A DNA stretch of 19,244 nt, from NCBI GenBank assembly GCA_900769285.1, contig CAAGGB010000003.1, positions 1 to 19,244 on the forward strand, written 5' to 3'. Both the position numbers and the translations under genes were made by a program. Within the stretch, counting starts at the first letter, position 1. Each line of letters opens with the position of its first letter. The DNA comes from Victivallales bacterium (GTDB lineage Bacteria > Verrucomicrobiota > Lentisphaeria > Oligosphaerales > Oligosphaeraceae). Below, in pieces: positions 1 through 6,459 of this stretch. The notes under the pieces were generated by a model that made no database searches, was not told the DNA's origin, and saw nothing but the letters and a program-made list of their open reading frames with translations.

Positions 1-63
1 GACCTATGAGACCTATGAGACCTATGAGACCTATGAGACCTATGAGACATATGAGACCTATAG
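1..63. repeat. 9-bp tandem repeat array, GACCTATGA
   Basis: Seven head-to-tail copies of a 9-bp unit, GACCTATGA, run from the first base. The first five are identical, the sixth has A for C (GACATATGA) and the last ends in TAG. The array probably continues beyond the left edge. The period is a multiple of three, so it could be read through in frame, but no credible gene covers it. It lies beyond the terminator of the minus-strand operon. A decayed version of the same unit recurs at 189-296. Confidence 0.93.
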
Positions 64-106
64 GCCAAAAAACACAAAATACGCAAAAGCAGTCTGTTAC
101 AAGCTG

Positions 107-144
107 AAAAAAAGGTCGGCTCTCGATCATTCCATGAGAGAGCC
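107..144 (-). terminator. Rho-independent terminator of the minus-strand operon
   Basis: Read on the minus strand, GGCTCTC (144-138) pairs with GAGAGCC (124-118), a 7-bp perfect stem. The 13-nt interval can add a further 4 bp (ATCA/TGAT type pairing) above a two-base bulge. After a 4-nt gap come seven consecutive T (113-107 on the minus strand). It lies about 170 nt beyond the stop of the acetyltransferase gene and is the first hairpin with a U-tract after it, so it probably ends the five-gene operon. The A-rich tract lies on the correct side only for minus-strand termination. Confidence 0.72.
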
Positions 145-188
145 AGTCTGGATAGCATTTGAACCGGTCGGTGGTGGCTAGACGCCCG

Positions 189-296
189 AGCCGTATGAGC
201 CTTATGGGCTCTATGGGCCTTATGGGCGATGAGCCCTATGGACCTATGGGCAATGAGCCGAATGAGTCCTATAAGACCTATAAGCCCTATGGTGGG
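189..296. repeat. Degenerate 9-bp repeat block (GAGCCTTAT / GGGCCTTAT / AAGACCTAT)
   Basis: About a dozen imperfect units of 8-9 bp, mostly of the form RRGNCCTAT, for example GAGCCTTAT, GGGCCTTAT, GAGCCCTAT, AAGACCTAT. The CCTAT core and the 9-bp phase match the perfect array at 1-63, so this looks like an older, diverged copy of it. Some units have lost a base. It fills most of the space between the operon terminator and the stop codon of the acetyltransferase at 315. An open frame on the plus strand crosses it but is only the translated repeat joined to antisense of the acetyltransferase gene. Confidence 0.82.
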
Positions 297-314
297 GTTC
301 CGTTGGGTGGGAGG

Positions 315-887
315 TCAGAGCAGGAGTGCGAGTGCGGTTTCGTCGCAGGTGTTGGTGTGGTGCTTGTCGCACTGGAGGCAGTCGGACCAGATTTTCTGGC
401 TGTAGCGCTGTTTGGGGACGATGGTGAAGCCGAGGCGTCGGAAGAGGTTGGGACGGATGGTGAGGGTGAAGAGCTCGCGGGTGTGGAGGGTGCGGGCGTA
501 GTCGATGATGGTGTCGAGGAGGCGCGAGCCGAGTCCCTGTCCGGCGAAGTCGTCGTGGACGACGAGTGAGCGGATTTCATGGAGTCCGGCGTCCCACTGC
601 TTGAGGGCGACGCAGCCGACGACGCGTCCGTCTGGGGTTCGCGCGACGCGGAAGGTGTCGATGGCGTTGCGGATGTCGCTGACGGGTCGTGGGAGGACGG
701 ACTGCTTGGAGACGTTTGGGGTGAGGAGGGCGACGATGGCCTCGGCGTCATCAGGGGTCGCCAGGGTGATGGCGACGCCTGATATGGCCCCGTCTGAGGA
801 TGGGTCGTTTTGCATGAGTGTGTGCTGAGCCGCGATGTGCGTGACCTGGCTGGATGTGCCCCCGTCTGAGGTGGGGTCGCTGTGCAT
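315..887 (-). CDS. GNAT N-acetyltransferase, short ArgA-like (N-acetylglutamate synthase type)
   Basis: A 190-residue GNAT-fold protein. The domain spans about residues 37-165, with the acetyl-CoA binding loop FAGQGLGS (114-121) after the strand EIRSLVV. The tail holds KIWSDC (165-170) with Cys170, Cys173 and Cys181 followed by DE. From family knowledge this KxWxDCxxC...CDE ending marks short ArgA-like acetyltransferases thought to make N-acetylglutamate for arginine synthesis; glutamate as substrate is inference. The start at 887 lies 5 nt after the accA stop, with GGGAGG on the minus strand about 12 nt upstream. A second in-frame ATG at 815 has no ribosome site, though the fold would stay intact from it. 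The first 24 residues sit in a duplicated segment (see repeat at 781-887). Last gene of the operon. Other GNAT substrates are possible. Confidence 0.82.
   Translation of the reverse strand: MHSDPTSDGGTSSQVTHIAAQHTLMQNDPSSDGAISGVAITLATPDDAEAIVALLTPNVSKQSVLPRPVSDIRNAIDTFRVARTPDGRVVGCVALKQWDAGLHEIRSLVVHDDFAGQGLGSRLLDTIIDYARTLHTRELFTLTIRPNLFRRLGFTIVPKQRYSQKIWSDCLQCDKHHTNTCDETALALLL
781..887 (-). repeat. Duplicated start segment inside the acetyltransferase gene
   Basis: The 35 nt from the ATG at 887 (853-887) and the 35 nt from the in-frame ATG at 815 (781-815) match at 29 of 35 positions, 72 nt apart. Their translations run in parallel: MHSDPTSDGG and MQNDPSSDGA. Both therefore begin with ATG, a DP[TS]SDG phrase and an adjoining flexible stretch. 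The 72-nt spacing keeps the frame. Only the outer copy is preceded by a plausible ribosome site. Confidence 0.8.
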
Positions 888-892
888 GGGGA

Positions 893-1849
893 TTACGCCT
901 CCCGGAATTGGCCGATGGCGCGGAAGCGGTTGTAGCGGTGCTGTTTGAGTTCCTGTGGGGAGAGTCCGAGGAGGATGGCGAGGCTGCGTCGGAGGCAGGT
1001 TCGGAGGAGTTCGGCGGCCTGTTCGGGGTTGCGGTGGGCGCCGCCGAGTGGTTCGGGGACGACGGTGTCGACGATGTCGAGCCGCTGGAGGTCTCGTGCG
1101 GTGATGTGGAGGGCCTGGGCGGCGCGGGAGACGGCCTCGTTGGGGTCGTCGTGCCAGAGGATGGCGGCGCATCCTTCGGGGGTGATGACGGAGTAGTAGG
1201 CGTTTTCGAGCATGAGGACCTGGTTGCCGCAGGCGATGGCGAGGGCGCCGCCGGAGCCGCCCTCGCCGGTGATGACGCAGATGATGGGTACGGTGAGCCG
1301 GAACATCTCGCGGAGGTTCATGGCGATGGCCTCGGAGACGTTGCGCTCCTCGGAGGCGACGCCGGGGAAGGCGCCGGGGGTATCGACGAAGGTGATGATG
1401 GGTGTGCGGGCCTTTTCGGCGAGCCGCATGAGTCGGAGGGCCTTTCGGAAGCCTTCGGGCATGGCGCAGCCGAAGTTGCAGAGGATGTTCTGCTTGAGGT
1501 TTCGTCCCTTTCGGGTGGCGATGAGCATGACGTCGAGGGAGTCGAGTCGGGCGAAGCCGCCGAAGATGGTCTGGTCGTCGGCGTTGTGGCGGTCGCCGTG
1601 GAGTTCGATGACGTCGCTGAAGATGGCGTTGATGTAGTCGAGGGGGAAGGGTCGCTGGGGGTGTCGGGCGAGCTGGACGATGTCCCAGGCGGAGAGGTTG
1701 GCGTAGAGCTTGCGCTCGAACTGTGGCATGAGGTCATGGAGGGTTTCCAGGGCACCGCCGACGTCGAGGTCGTGTCGCTCGGTGAAGCTGCTGAACTTGG
1801 AGATGCAGGTCTCCAGCTCGGAGAGTGGCTTTTCGATGTCGCTGAGCAT
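893..1849 (-). CDS. accA: Acetyl-CoA carboxylase carboxyltransferase subunit alpha
   Basis: A 318-residue cytoplasmic protein, the usual AccA length. With AccD it transfers the carboxyl group from biotin-BCCP to acetyl-CoA, giving malonyl-CoA for fatty acid synthesis. The N-terminal coiled region (1-60) is followed by the crotonase-like carboxyltransferase domain. Diagnostic blocks: GGFARL (97-102), PEGFRKALRLM (131-141), DTPGAFPG (156-163), the oxyanion-forming GEGGSGGALA (195-204) and TPEGCA (223-228). No accD or accBC lies in the window, so the partner subunits are elsewhere. The start at 1849 gives the standard N-terminus; no Shine-Dalgarno is visible in the 44-nt gap after the L,D-transpeptidase gene. 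The acetyltransferase gene follows after 5 nt. C-ending codons dominate (CTC, GCC, ACC). Confidence 0.97.
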   Translation of the reverse strand: MLSDIEKPLSELETCISKFSSFTERHDLDVGGALETLHDLMPQFERKLYANLSAWDIVQLARHPQRPFPLDYINAIFSDVIELHGDRHNADDQTIFGGFARLDSLDVMLIATRKGRNLKQNILCNFGCAMPEGFRKALRLMRLAEKARTPIITFVDTPGAFPGVASEERNVSEAIAMNLREMFRLTVPIICVITGEGGSGGALAIACGNQVLMLENAYYSVITPEGCAAILWHDDPNEAVSRAAQALHITARDLQRLDIVDTVVPEPLGGAHRNPEQAAELLRTCLRRSLAILLGLSPQELKQHRYNRFRAIGQFREA

Positions 1850-1893
1850 TAGGGTGAGGCCGTATGTGGAGGTGTGTGGGGGAGGGTGAGGGA

Positions 1894-3144
1894 TTACTCG
1901 ACGATGGTGACGTGGGTGGCGTTGGCCTGCGGTTCGGGGATGGCGTCGTAGAGGTCGTTGACCTCCTCGTTGCGGAGTCGGACGCAGCCGGCGGAGGAGG
2001 GGGTGCCGACGGTGTCGGGGAGGGTGGTGCCGTGGATGCCGTAGCCGGTGAGGTAGGGTGAGGTGTCTCCGGTGGCCTCGAGGCCCATCCAGCGTGTGCC
2101 GAGGATGTTGCGCGGGTCGGAGGGTGGGATGCGTCCTTCGGGGGAGTCCCAGGCGGGGTTGATGACCTTGTCGCGCACCTTGAAGGTGCCGACGGGGGTT
2201 CGGTTGTCGCGGCCGATGCCGACCTGATAGATGCGGTAGAGGGCGCCGTCCAGGTAGAGGGTGAGGAGGAACTGCGACTTGGAGACCTTGATGGACCAGT
2301 TGCCGCCGATGTAGGCCAGCTTGCGTCCGACGTAGAGCCGGCGCGGGTCGAGGTTGCCGTTCAGCTTCATGAGGGCCTGGACGGTGGTCTTCTCGCGGTA
2401 GGCGATGCGGACGAGAACGTCGCCCGCCTTGACGGTGTAGGTTCGCTTTTCGGGGCAGGGCGCCGTCGAGTTCATGAACACGCGGTTGATGTCGGAGATG
2501 AGCTGGGCGGCGCGTCGCCAGGTGGCGTCGTACTCCTGGACGCCCGGCAGAGTCAGCACCCGGTGGGCCAGCGTCCGCGCCTCCAGCGGCTGACGCTGCG
2601 ACAGCTCGGACGCCTGCCGCAGCAGTGTCTCCGCCTCGGCGGGCGCGGCCTGCGCGACGATGGGCTCGGGCTTAACGGGTTCGGGCTGCGCGACGACGGG
2701 CTCGGGCGGTTCGGGCTTGGCGGGTTCGGGCTGCGCGACGACGGGCTCGGGCGGTTCGGGCTTGGCGGGTTCGGGTTGCGCGACGACGGGCTTGGGCGGC
2801 TCAGGCTTGGCGGGCTCGGGCGTCACGGGCGTGGGCTGGTTCTGGGCGGAGTCGGGGATTTCGGCGACGGTGAAGGTCTTGGGTGGCTGGATGGGTGTGG
2901 CGTTTGGTGGCTGTGGCTGTGCGACGGCGGGCTCGGGTGCGGGCGGCTGCGGCTGTGTCTGCGTGGCCGTGGTCGGTTCGTGGGTGGCGGTGGCCGTGGC
3001 CGGGTCGGCTACGGTCTGCTGGGCGGTGGGGGTGGTGGTGGGCGTCTGGGTTTTGGCCTGGAAGGCGCGGAGGGTGACGTAGCAGAGCGCGAGGAGGGCG
3101 ACGAGCAGGACGGCTATGAGGGGGAGCTTGAATTTCCAGTACAT
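1894..3144 (-). CDS. Membrane-anchored LysM and L,D-transpeptidase (YkuD) protein
   Basis: A 416-residue protein. A single N-terminal hydrophobic helix (about 8-28) with no clear cleavage site suggests an inner-membrane anchor or uncleaved signal. Residues 31-168 are a Pro/Gln/Thr-rich spacer containing tandem 15-residue repeats (about 110-164). A LysM domain (234-280, YTVKAGDVL...NGNLDPRRLYVGRKL) should bind glycan strands. The YkuD catalytic domain (283-415) carries the HGT motif (His371) and SSAGCVRL with catalytic Cys387. From family knowledge such enzymes form 3-3 crosslinks in peptidoglycan or attach proteins to it, and are insensitive to most penicillins; which of these it does is not shown. 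It sits between cimA (39-nt gap) and accA (44-nt gap), an unusual place for a wall enzyme. No Shine-Dalgarno is seen before the ATG. Confidence 0.93.
   Translation of the reverse strand: MYWKFKLPLIAVLLVALLALCYVTLRAFQAKTQTPTTTPTAQQTVADPATATATHEPTTATQTQPQPPAPEPAVAQPQPPNATPIQPPKTFTVAEIPDSAQNQPTPVTPEPAKPEPPKPVVAQPEPAKPEPPEPVVAQPEPAKPEPPEPVVAQPEPVKPEPIVAQAAPAEAETLLRQASELSQRQPLEARTLAHRVLTLPGVQEYDATWRRAAQLISDINRVFMNSTAPCPEKRTYTVKAGDVLVRIAYREKTTVQALMKLNGNLDPRRLYVGRKLAYIGGNWSIKVSKSQFLLTLYLDGALYRIYQVGIGRDNRTPVGTFKVRDKVINPAWDSPEGRIPPSDPRNILGTRWMGLEATGDTSPYLTGYGIHGTTLPDTVGTPSSAGCVRLRNEEVNDLYDAIPEPQANATHVTIVE
2653..2817 (-). repeat. In-gene 45-bp tandem repeat (15-residue Pro-rich unit)
   Basis: Three to four tandem units in the spacer of the L,D-transpeptidase, translating as EPAKPEPPKPVVAQP, EPAKPEPPEPVVAQP (twice) and a shortened EPVKPEPIVAQ. 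The DNA units are nearly identical (GGCTCGGGCGGTTCGGGCTT is seen twice on the plus strand), which points to recent slippage or unequal recombination. The repeat would lengthen a rigid proline-rich arm between the membrane and the LysM domain, so copy number may set the reach across the periplasm (inference). Confidence 0.9.
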
Positions 3145-3183
3145 GGCGTTCTGAGGAGGTGGTGGAGGTGGAGGTCAGTAGTG

Positions 3184-4794
3184 TCAGTCGTCGAGGACAT
3201 CGAGCTTGTACTCGATGGAGTCCTGGAGAGCGAGCCAGGAGGCCTCGATGATGTCGGTGGAGACGCCGACGGTGGTCCAGGAGTGAGCGCCGTCGGTGGA
3301 CTCGATGAGGACGCGTACCTTGGCGGCGGTGGCGGCGCCGGTGTCGATGACGCGGACCTTGTAGTCGATGAGCTGGACGGCGGCGAGCTGTGGGTAGAAG
3401 ACGTGGAGGGCCTTGCGGAGGGCGGTGTCGAGGGCGTGGACGGGGCCGTCGCCGAGGGCGGCGGTGGACTCGGCGGTTCCGCCGACGTCGACCTGGATCA
3501 TGGCGGAGGACTGTTCGCGTCCGTTGGGTGAGGGGAATTCGCCGATGGTCTTGTAGAGGATGAGGGAGAAGTGTGGGCGGTGCCAGCCGAGGGTGCGTCG
3601 GACGAGGAGTTCGAGGGAGGCGTCGGCGGCCTCGAACTGGTATCCGTTGCATTCCATTTCCTTGAGTCGGTCGATGATGAGCCGTGTTTCGGGCGAGTCC
3701 TTGGTGAGGTCGGCGGAGTGTCTGTCGTGTGCGGCGAAGTGCTTCATCTTCTCGAGGAGGGTGGAGCGTCCGGAGACTTCGGACATGAGGAAGCGTCGAT
3801 GGTTGCCGATGGTCTCGGGAGGGATGTGCTCGAAGGAGGCGGCGACCTTGGTGACGCCGTCGATGTGCATGCCGCCCTTGTGTGCGAAGGCGCTTTTGCC
3901 GACGTAGGGCTTTCCGGCGGGGATGGCGATGTTGGAGAGTTCGGCGAGCTGGGTGGCGGTGGAGGAGAGGCGTGAGAGGTCCGGGATGGAGCAGGTGCGG
4001 CGTTTTTTGAGGATGAGGTTTGGGATGAGGACGGAGAGGTCGGTGTTGCCGCAGCGTTCGCCGTAGCCGGAGAACGTTCCCTGGACAAGCCGTGCGCCGG
4101 CCTCGACGGCGAGCATGGCGTTGGCGACGGCGCAGCCGATGTCGTTGTGGCAGTGGATGCCGACGAGGGCGTTGGGGAAGCGTGTGACGACGGCCTCGGT
4201 GATGCGTTTGACGTCGGTGGGCGTGGTGCCGCCGTTGGTGTCGCAGAGGGTGATGGAGAAGGCGCCGGCGTCGAGGGCGGCCTGGAGGGACTGGAGGGCG
4301 TAGTCGGGGTTGTCGGCGTAGCCGTCGAAGAAGTGCTCGGCGTCGTAGATGACCTGTCGTCCGTGCGAGGCGAGGAGCTGGACGGATTCGGCGATCATGT
4401 CGAGGTTTTCGGTGGGTGTGGCCTTGAGGATGTGGGTGACGTGAAGGAGCCAGGACTTGCCGAAGATGGCGACGGCGGGGGTGTCGGCGTCGAGGAGCTG
4501 CTGGAGCTGTCGGTCATTGGCGGCGGTGTCGCCGCGTCGGCGGGTGGAGCCGAAGGCGCAGAGGGTGGCGTGGTGGAGTGGTTCGCGGGCGGCTTGGCGG
4601 AAGAACTGGAGGTCCTTGGGGTTGGCGCCGGGGATGCCGGCCTCGATGAAGTCGAGTCCGAAGTCGTCGAGGGCACGGACGATGTTGAGCTTGTCCTGGA
4701 GGGAGAAGGCGATGTTCTCGCCCTGTGCGCCGTCGCGGAGGGTTGAGTCGAAGGTGAGGACGCTGGCGGCGTCGGGGACGGGGGAGGGTGCCAT
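3184..4794 (-). CDS. cimA: (R)-citramalate synthase
   Basis: A 536-residue enzyme of the alpha-isopropylmalate/homocitrate synthase superfamily, CimA branch. It condenses acetyl-CoA and pyruvate to (R)-citramalate, giving 2-oxobutyrate for isoleucine without threonine deaminase. The TIM barrel (about 11-290) shows STLRDGAQ (17-24; Arg20, Asp21), CAFGSTRRRG (79-88), LCDTNGG (183-189) and the metal-binding HCHND (214-218), then the GNTDL block. The C-terminal LeuA-type regulatory domain covers about 395-536. SNPKD-like GANPKDLQFF and AFGSTRR favour CimA over LeuA. The open frame runs further upstream, but that part is antisense-type noise inside the kinase gene; the ATG at 4794, 5 nt after the kinase stop, is preferred. 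Length is normal for CimA. Confidence 0.92.
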   Translation of the reverse strand: MAPSPVPDAASVLTFDSTLRDGAQGENIAFSLQDKLNIVRALDDFGLDFIEAGIPGANPKDLQFFRQAAREPLHHATLCAFGSTRRRGDTAANDRQLQQLLDADTPAVAIFGKSWLLHVTHILKATPTENLDMIAESVQLLASHGRQVIYDAEHFFDGYADNPDYALQSLQAALDAGAFSITLCDTNGGTTPTDVKRITEAVVTRFPNALVGIHCHNDIGCAVANAMLAVEAGARLVQGTFSGYGERCGNTDLSVLIPNLILKKRRTCSIPDLSRLSSTATQLAELSNIAIPAGKPYVGKSAFAHKGGMHIDGVTKVAASFEHIPPETIGNHRRFLMSEVSGRSTLLEKMKHFAAHDRHSADLTKDSPETRLIIDRLKEMECNGYQFEAADASLELLVRRTLGWHRPHFSLILYKTIGEFPSPNGREQSSAMIQVDVGGTAESTAALGDGPVHALDTALRKALHVFYPQLAAVQLIDYKVRVIDTGAATAAKVRVLIESTDGAHSWTTVGVSTDIIEASWLALQDSIEYKLDVLDD

Positions 4795-4799
4795 GTCCG

Positions 4800-5702
4800 T
4801 CAGGCCTGTTCGAGTTGGCTGAGGGTGGGGATGGAGGCGATGGCGCCGGCGTGTGAGACGGCGATGGCGGCGGCCTGCGCGGCGGTTCGGAGTGCCTGCT
4901 GGGGTGTGTGTCCGCGCATGAGTTCGGCGAGGAGGAAGCCGGTGAAGGTGTCGCCGGCGGCGGTGGTGTCGACGGGTGTGGCGGGGAAGGCGTCCTGTCG
5001 GAGGGTTCCGGTGCGGCGGTCGTGGTAGCGTGCGCCGCGTTCGCCGAGGGTCAGGCAGATGGCGGCCTGCGGATAGGCGTCGGCCAACTGGGCCAGGATG
5101 GCCTCCGGGGCGGCGTCGCGGGGCAGTCCGGCCAGTTCGGCGCCCTCGATTTCGTTGACGATGAACAGGTCGACGAGCTCGAGCGGCCAGTCGCGGGCGA
5201 TGGCCTCGGTGATGGGTGACGGGTTGAGTGCGATGGAGAGTCCGCGCTGGTGGCCGGCCACGAGCAGTTGCGGCGTGAGGTTGATTTCGTTCTGGAGCAG
5301 CAGCCAGTCGCCGCGTGTCATGTCGGCCAGGGCTGTGTCGACGAGCGACTCGGGGATGGCCTGGTTGGCGCCGCCGAAGACGATGATGGCATTCTGGGCG
5401 CCCGCGCCGTCCTCGACCTGGATGAACGCCTGGCCGCCGGGCACCGTGTCGCTCACGAGGACATGGCGCGTGTCCACGCCCGCGTCGGCCAGCGTGTCGC
5501 GCATCCACAGCGTGTCCTTGCCGACCTGCCCCGCGTGCAGCACCGTCGCCCCCGCGCGGGACAGCGCCACCGACTGGTTGGCGCCCTTCCCGCCGGGAAA
5601 GCCGTTCAGGCCGGAGGCCGAGATCGTCTCGCCCGGACGAACCATGTGGGGCACGGACAGCACGATGTCTACGTTGATGGAGCCGAAATTCAGAATCTTC
5701 AT
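4800..5702 (-). CDS. rbsK: Ribokinase-family (PfkB) sugar kinase
   Basis: A 300-residue PfkB-family kinase, closest by eye to ribokinase, which phosphorylates D-ribose at O5 using ATP in the cytoplasm. Visible blocks: GSINVDIVLSVP at the N-terminus (7-18), the sugar-binding FPGGKGANQSVALSRAG (35-51), NEIEGAEL (183-190), LTLGERGA (218-225) and the anion-hole/catalytic DTTAAGDTFTGF (245-256, base Asp251). Ribose specificity is probable, not proven; no ribose transporter or RbsD is nearby. It is the first gene of the operon, followed by cimA after 5 nt. No strong Shine-Dalgarno precedes the ATG at 5702. Codon style changes within the gene: the N-terminal half uses G-ending codons (ACG, CTG, GCG), the C-terminal half C-ending ones, with the change near 5050-5100. 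Confidence 0.88.
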   Translation of the reverse strand: MKILNFGSINVDIVLSVPHMVRPGETISASGLNGFPGGKGANQSVALSRAGATVLHAGQVGKDTLWMRDTLADAGVDTRHVLVSDTVPGGQAFIQVEDGAGAQNAIIVFGGANQAIPESLVDTALADMTRGDWLLLQNEINLTPQLLVAGHQRGLSIALNPSPITEAIARDWPLELVDLFIVNEIEGAELAGLPRDAAPEAILAQLADAYPQAAICLTLGERGARYHDRRTGTLRQDAFPATPVDTTAAGDTFTGFLLAELMRGHTPQQALRTAAQAAAIAVSHAGAIASIPTLSQLEQA

Positions 5703-5844
5703 AGTCTCGTGACGCGCAAAAGATAGAATAAAGTTTACTAGTGTGTCGAGGGGCTGAAAAAACCAAGTCAGTCTTTTCGATTAAATTAGCCTGCCGGGGC
5801 TGGAAATCAACCTGTCGTGTGGGCGTGGACCGGCCTGCGGGCGA

Positions 5845-5873
5845 TTGCAAATGGCCGTTGTCCGGTCTAGATT
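5845..5873 (+). promoter_or_regulatory. Putative promoter of the phosphatase gene
   Basis: TTGCAA (5845-5850) and TAGATT (5868-5873) are separated by 17 nt. Each matches four of six consensus positions. The -10 box lies 28 nt before the ATG at 5902, and the AGGAGG ribosome site (5886-5891) falls in the resulting leader. The rest of the 5703-5844 divergent gap is AT-rich near 5720-5800. It includes an imperfect palindrome, TAGAATAAAGTTTACTA (5724-5740), which might be an operator for the kinase operon; I saw no convincing minus-strand -35/-10 pair. Confidence 0.4.
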
Positions 5874-5901
5874 AAGATTTCAGACAGGAGGCAAGACGAC
5901 G

Positions 5902-6459
5902 ATGCGCACAAGGACAGTACGGGTAGTGGAGTTGGCCGTGGTGGCGGCGGTTTCGGTGATGGCGGCGGAGCGTCCGTCGTCGTGGGCGACGCCGCTGACG
6001 GTGCGTGGGGTGCCGAATCTGCATCGTCTGTCGGCGGATGTGTATCGGTCTGGTCAGCCGACGGCGGAGGGCTTCCGCGAGCTGGAGCGTCTGGGAGTTC
6101 GGACGGTGCTGTGCCTGCGGGCGCTGCACACGGACGAGCGTCTGCTTGCGGGGACGTCGCTGCGTCTGATTGAGCTGCCGCTGGTGGCGTTCGCGATTTC
6201 GGACCGCGAGGCGCGGAAGGCGCTGTCGGTGGTGAGTGACGCGGCGAACTACCCGCTGCTGGTGCATTGTCTGCACGGCTCGGACCGGACGGGTCTGGTG
6301 TGTGCGCTGTACCGGATGGGCGTGCAGGGGTGGAGCGCGGAGGAGGCGGTGCGCGAGCTGACGGAGGGCGGCTACGGGTTCCATGCCGTGTTCGGCAACA
6401 TTCCGGCGCAGCTCCGGAGACTGAGACTGAAGCCAAAGAGAGCCAGGAAGAAACCATGA
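5902..6459 (+). CDS. Exported dual-specificity-type protein phosphatase
   Basis: A 185-residue protein with a signal-like N-terminus (hydrophobic 9-21, likely cut near MAA/ER at 22-23), so probably periplasmic or outer surface. The cysteine-phosphatase signature HCLHGSDRTG (122-131) has nucleophile Cys123 and Arg129. Upstream, VYRSGQPTAEGFRELERLGVRTVLCLR fits the SGQP...GVxTVI[ND]LR pattern of the bacterial DSP-like family, and the Asp/Glu-rich loop 77-80 could hold the general acid. The substrate (phosphoprotein, phosphoinositide or other phosphomonoester) is unknown. I chose 5902 over an upstream in-frame ATG at 5845 because AGGAGG sits 10 nt before it and the candidate promoter overlaps the longer version. 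The stop overlaps the next start by 4 nt (ATGA). The tail is very basic. Confidence 0.85.
   Translation: MRTRTVRVVELAVVAAVSVMAAERPSSWATPLTVRGVPNLHRLSADVYRSGQPTAEGFRELERLGVRTVLCLRALHTDERLLAGTSLRLIELPLVAFAISDREARKALSVVSDAANYPLLVHCLHGSDRTGLVCALYRMGVQGWSAEEAVRELTEGGYGFHAVFGNIPAQLRRLRLKPKRARKKP

Noticed and set aside
1..63. CRISPR array at the left edge
   Set aside because: Units are contiguous 9-mers with no unique spacers and no cas genes nearby.
159..569. 136-codon plus-strand frame starting near the 9-bp repeats
   Set aside because: It is translated repeat (Met/Gly/Tyr/Pro-rich) joined to antisense of the acetyltransferase; it has no ribosome site and no domain.
888..1172. N-terminal extension of the acetyltransferase frame into accA
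   Set aside because: It overlaps accA on the same strand and reads as Arg/Pro-rich noise; the ATG at 887 has a ribosome site.
5724..5740. TAGAATAAAGTTTACTA as an operator for the kinase operon
   Set aside because: Only five of eight symmetric positions pair and no minus-strand promoter could be fixed beside it; mentioned only as a possibility.
4795..5850. N-terminal extension of the citramalate synthase frame to 5850
   Set aside because: The extra 352 codons are Arg/Pro/His-rich, overlap the kinase gene on the same strand in another frame, and the CimA family N-terminus fits the ATG at 4794.
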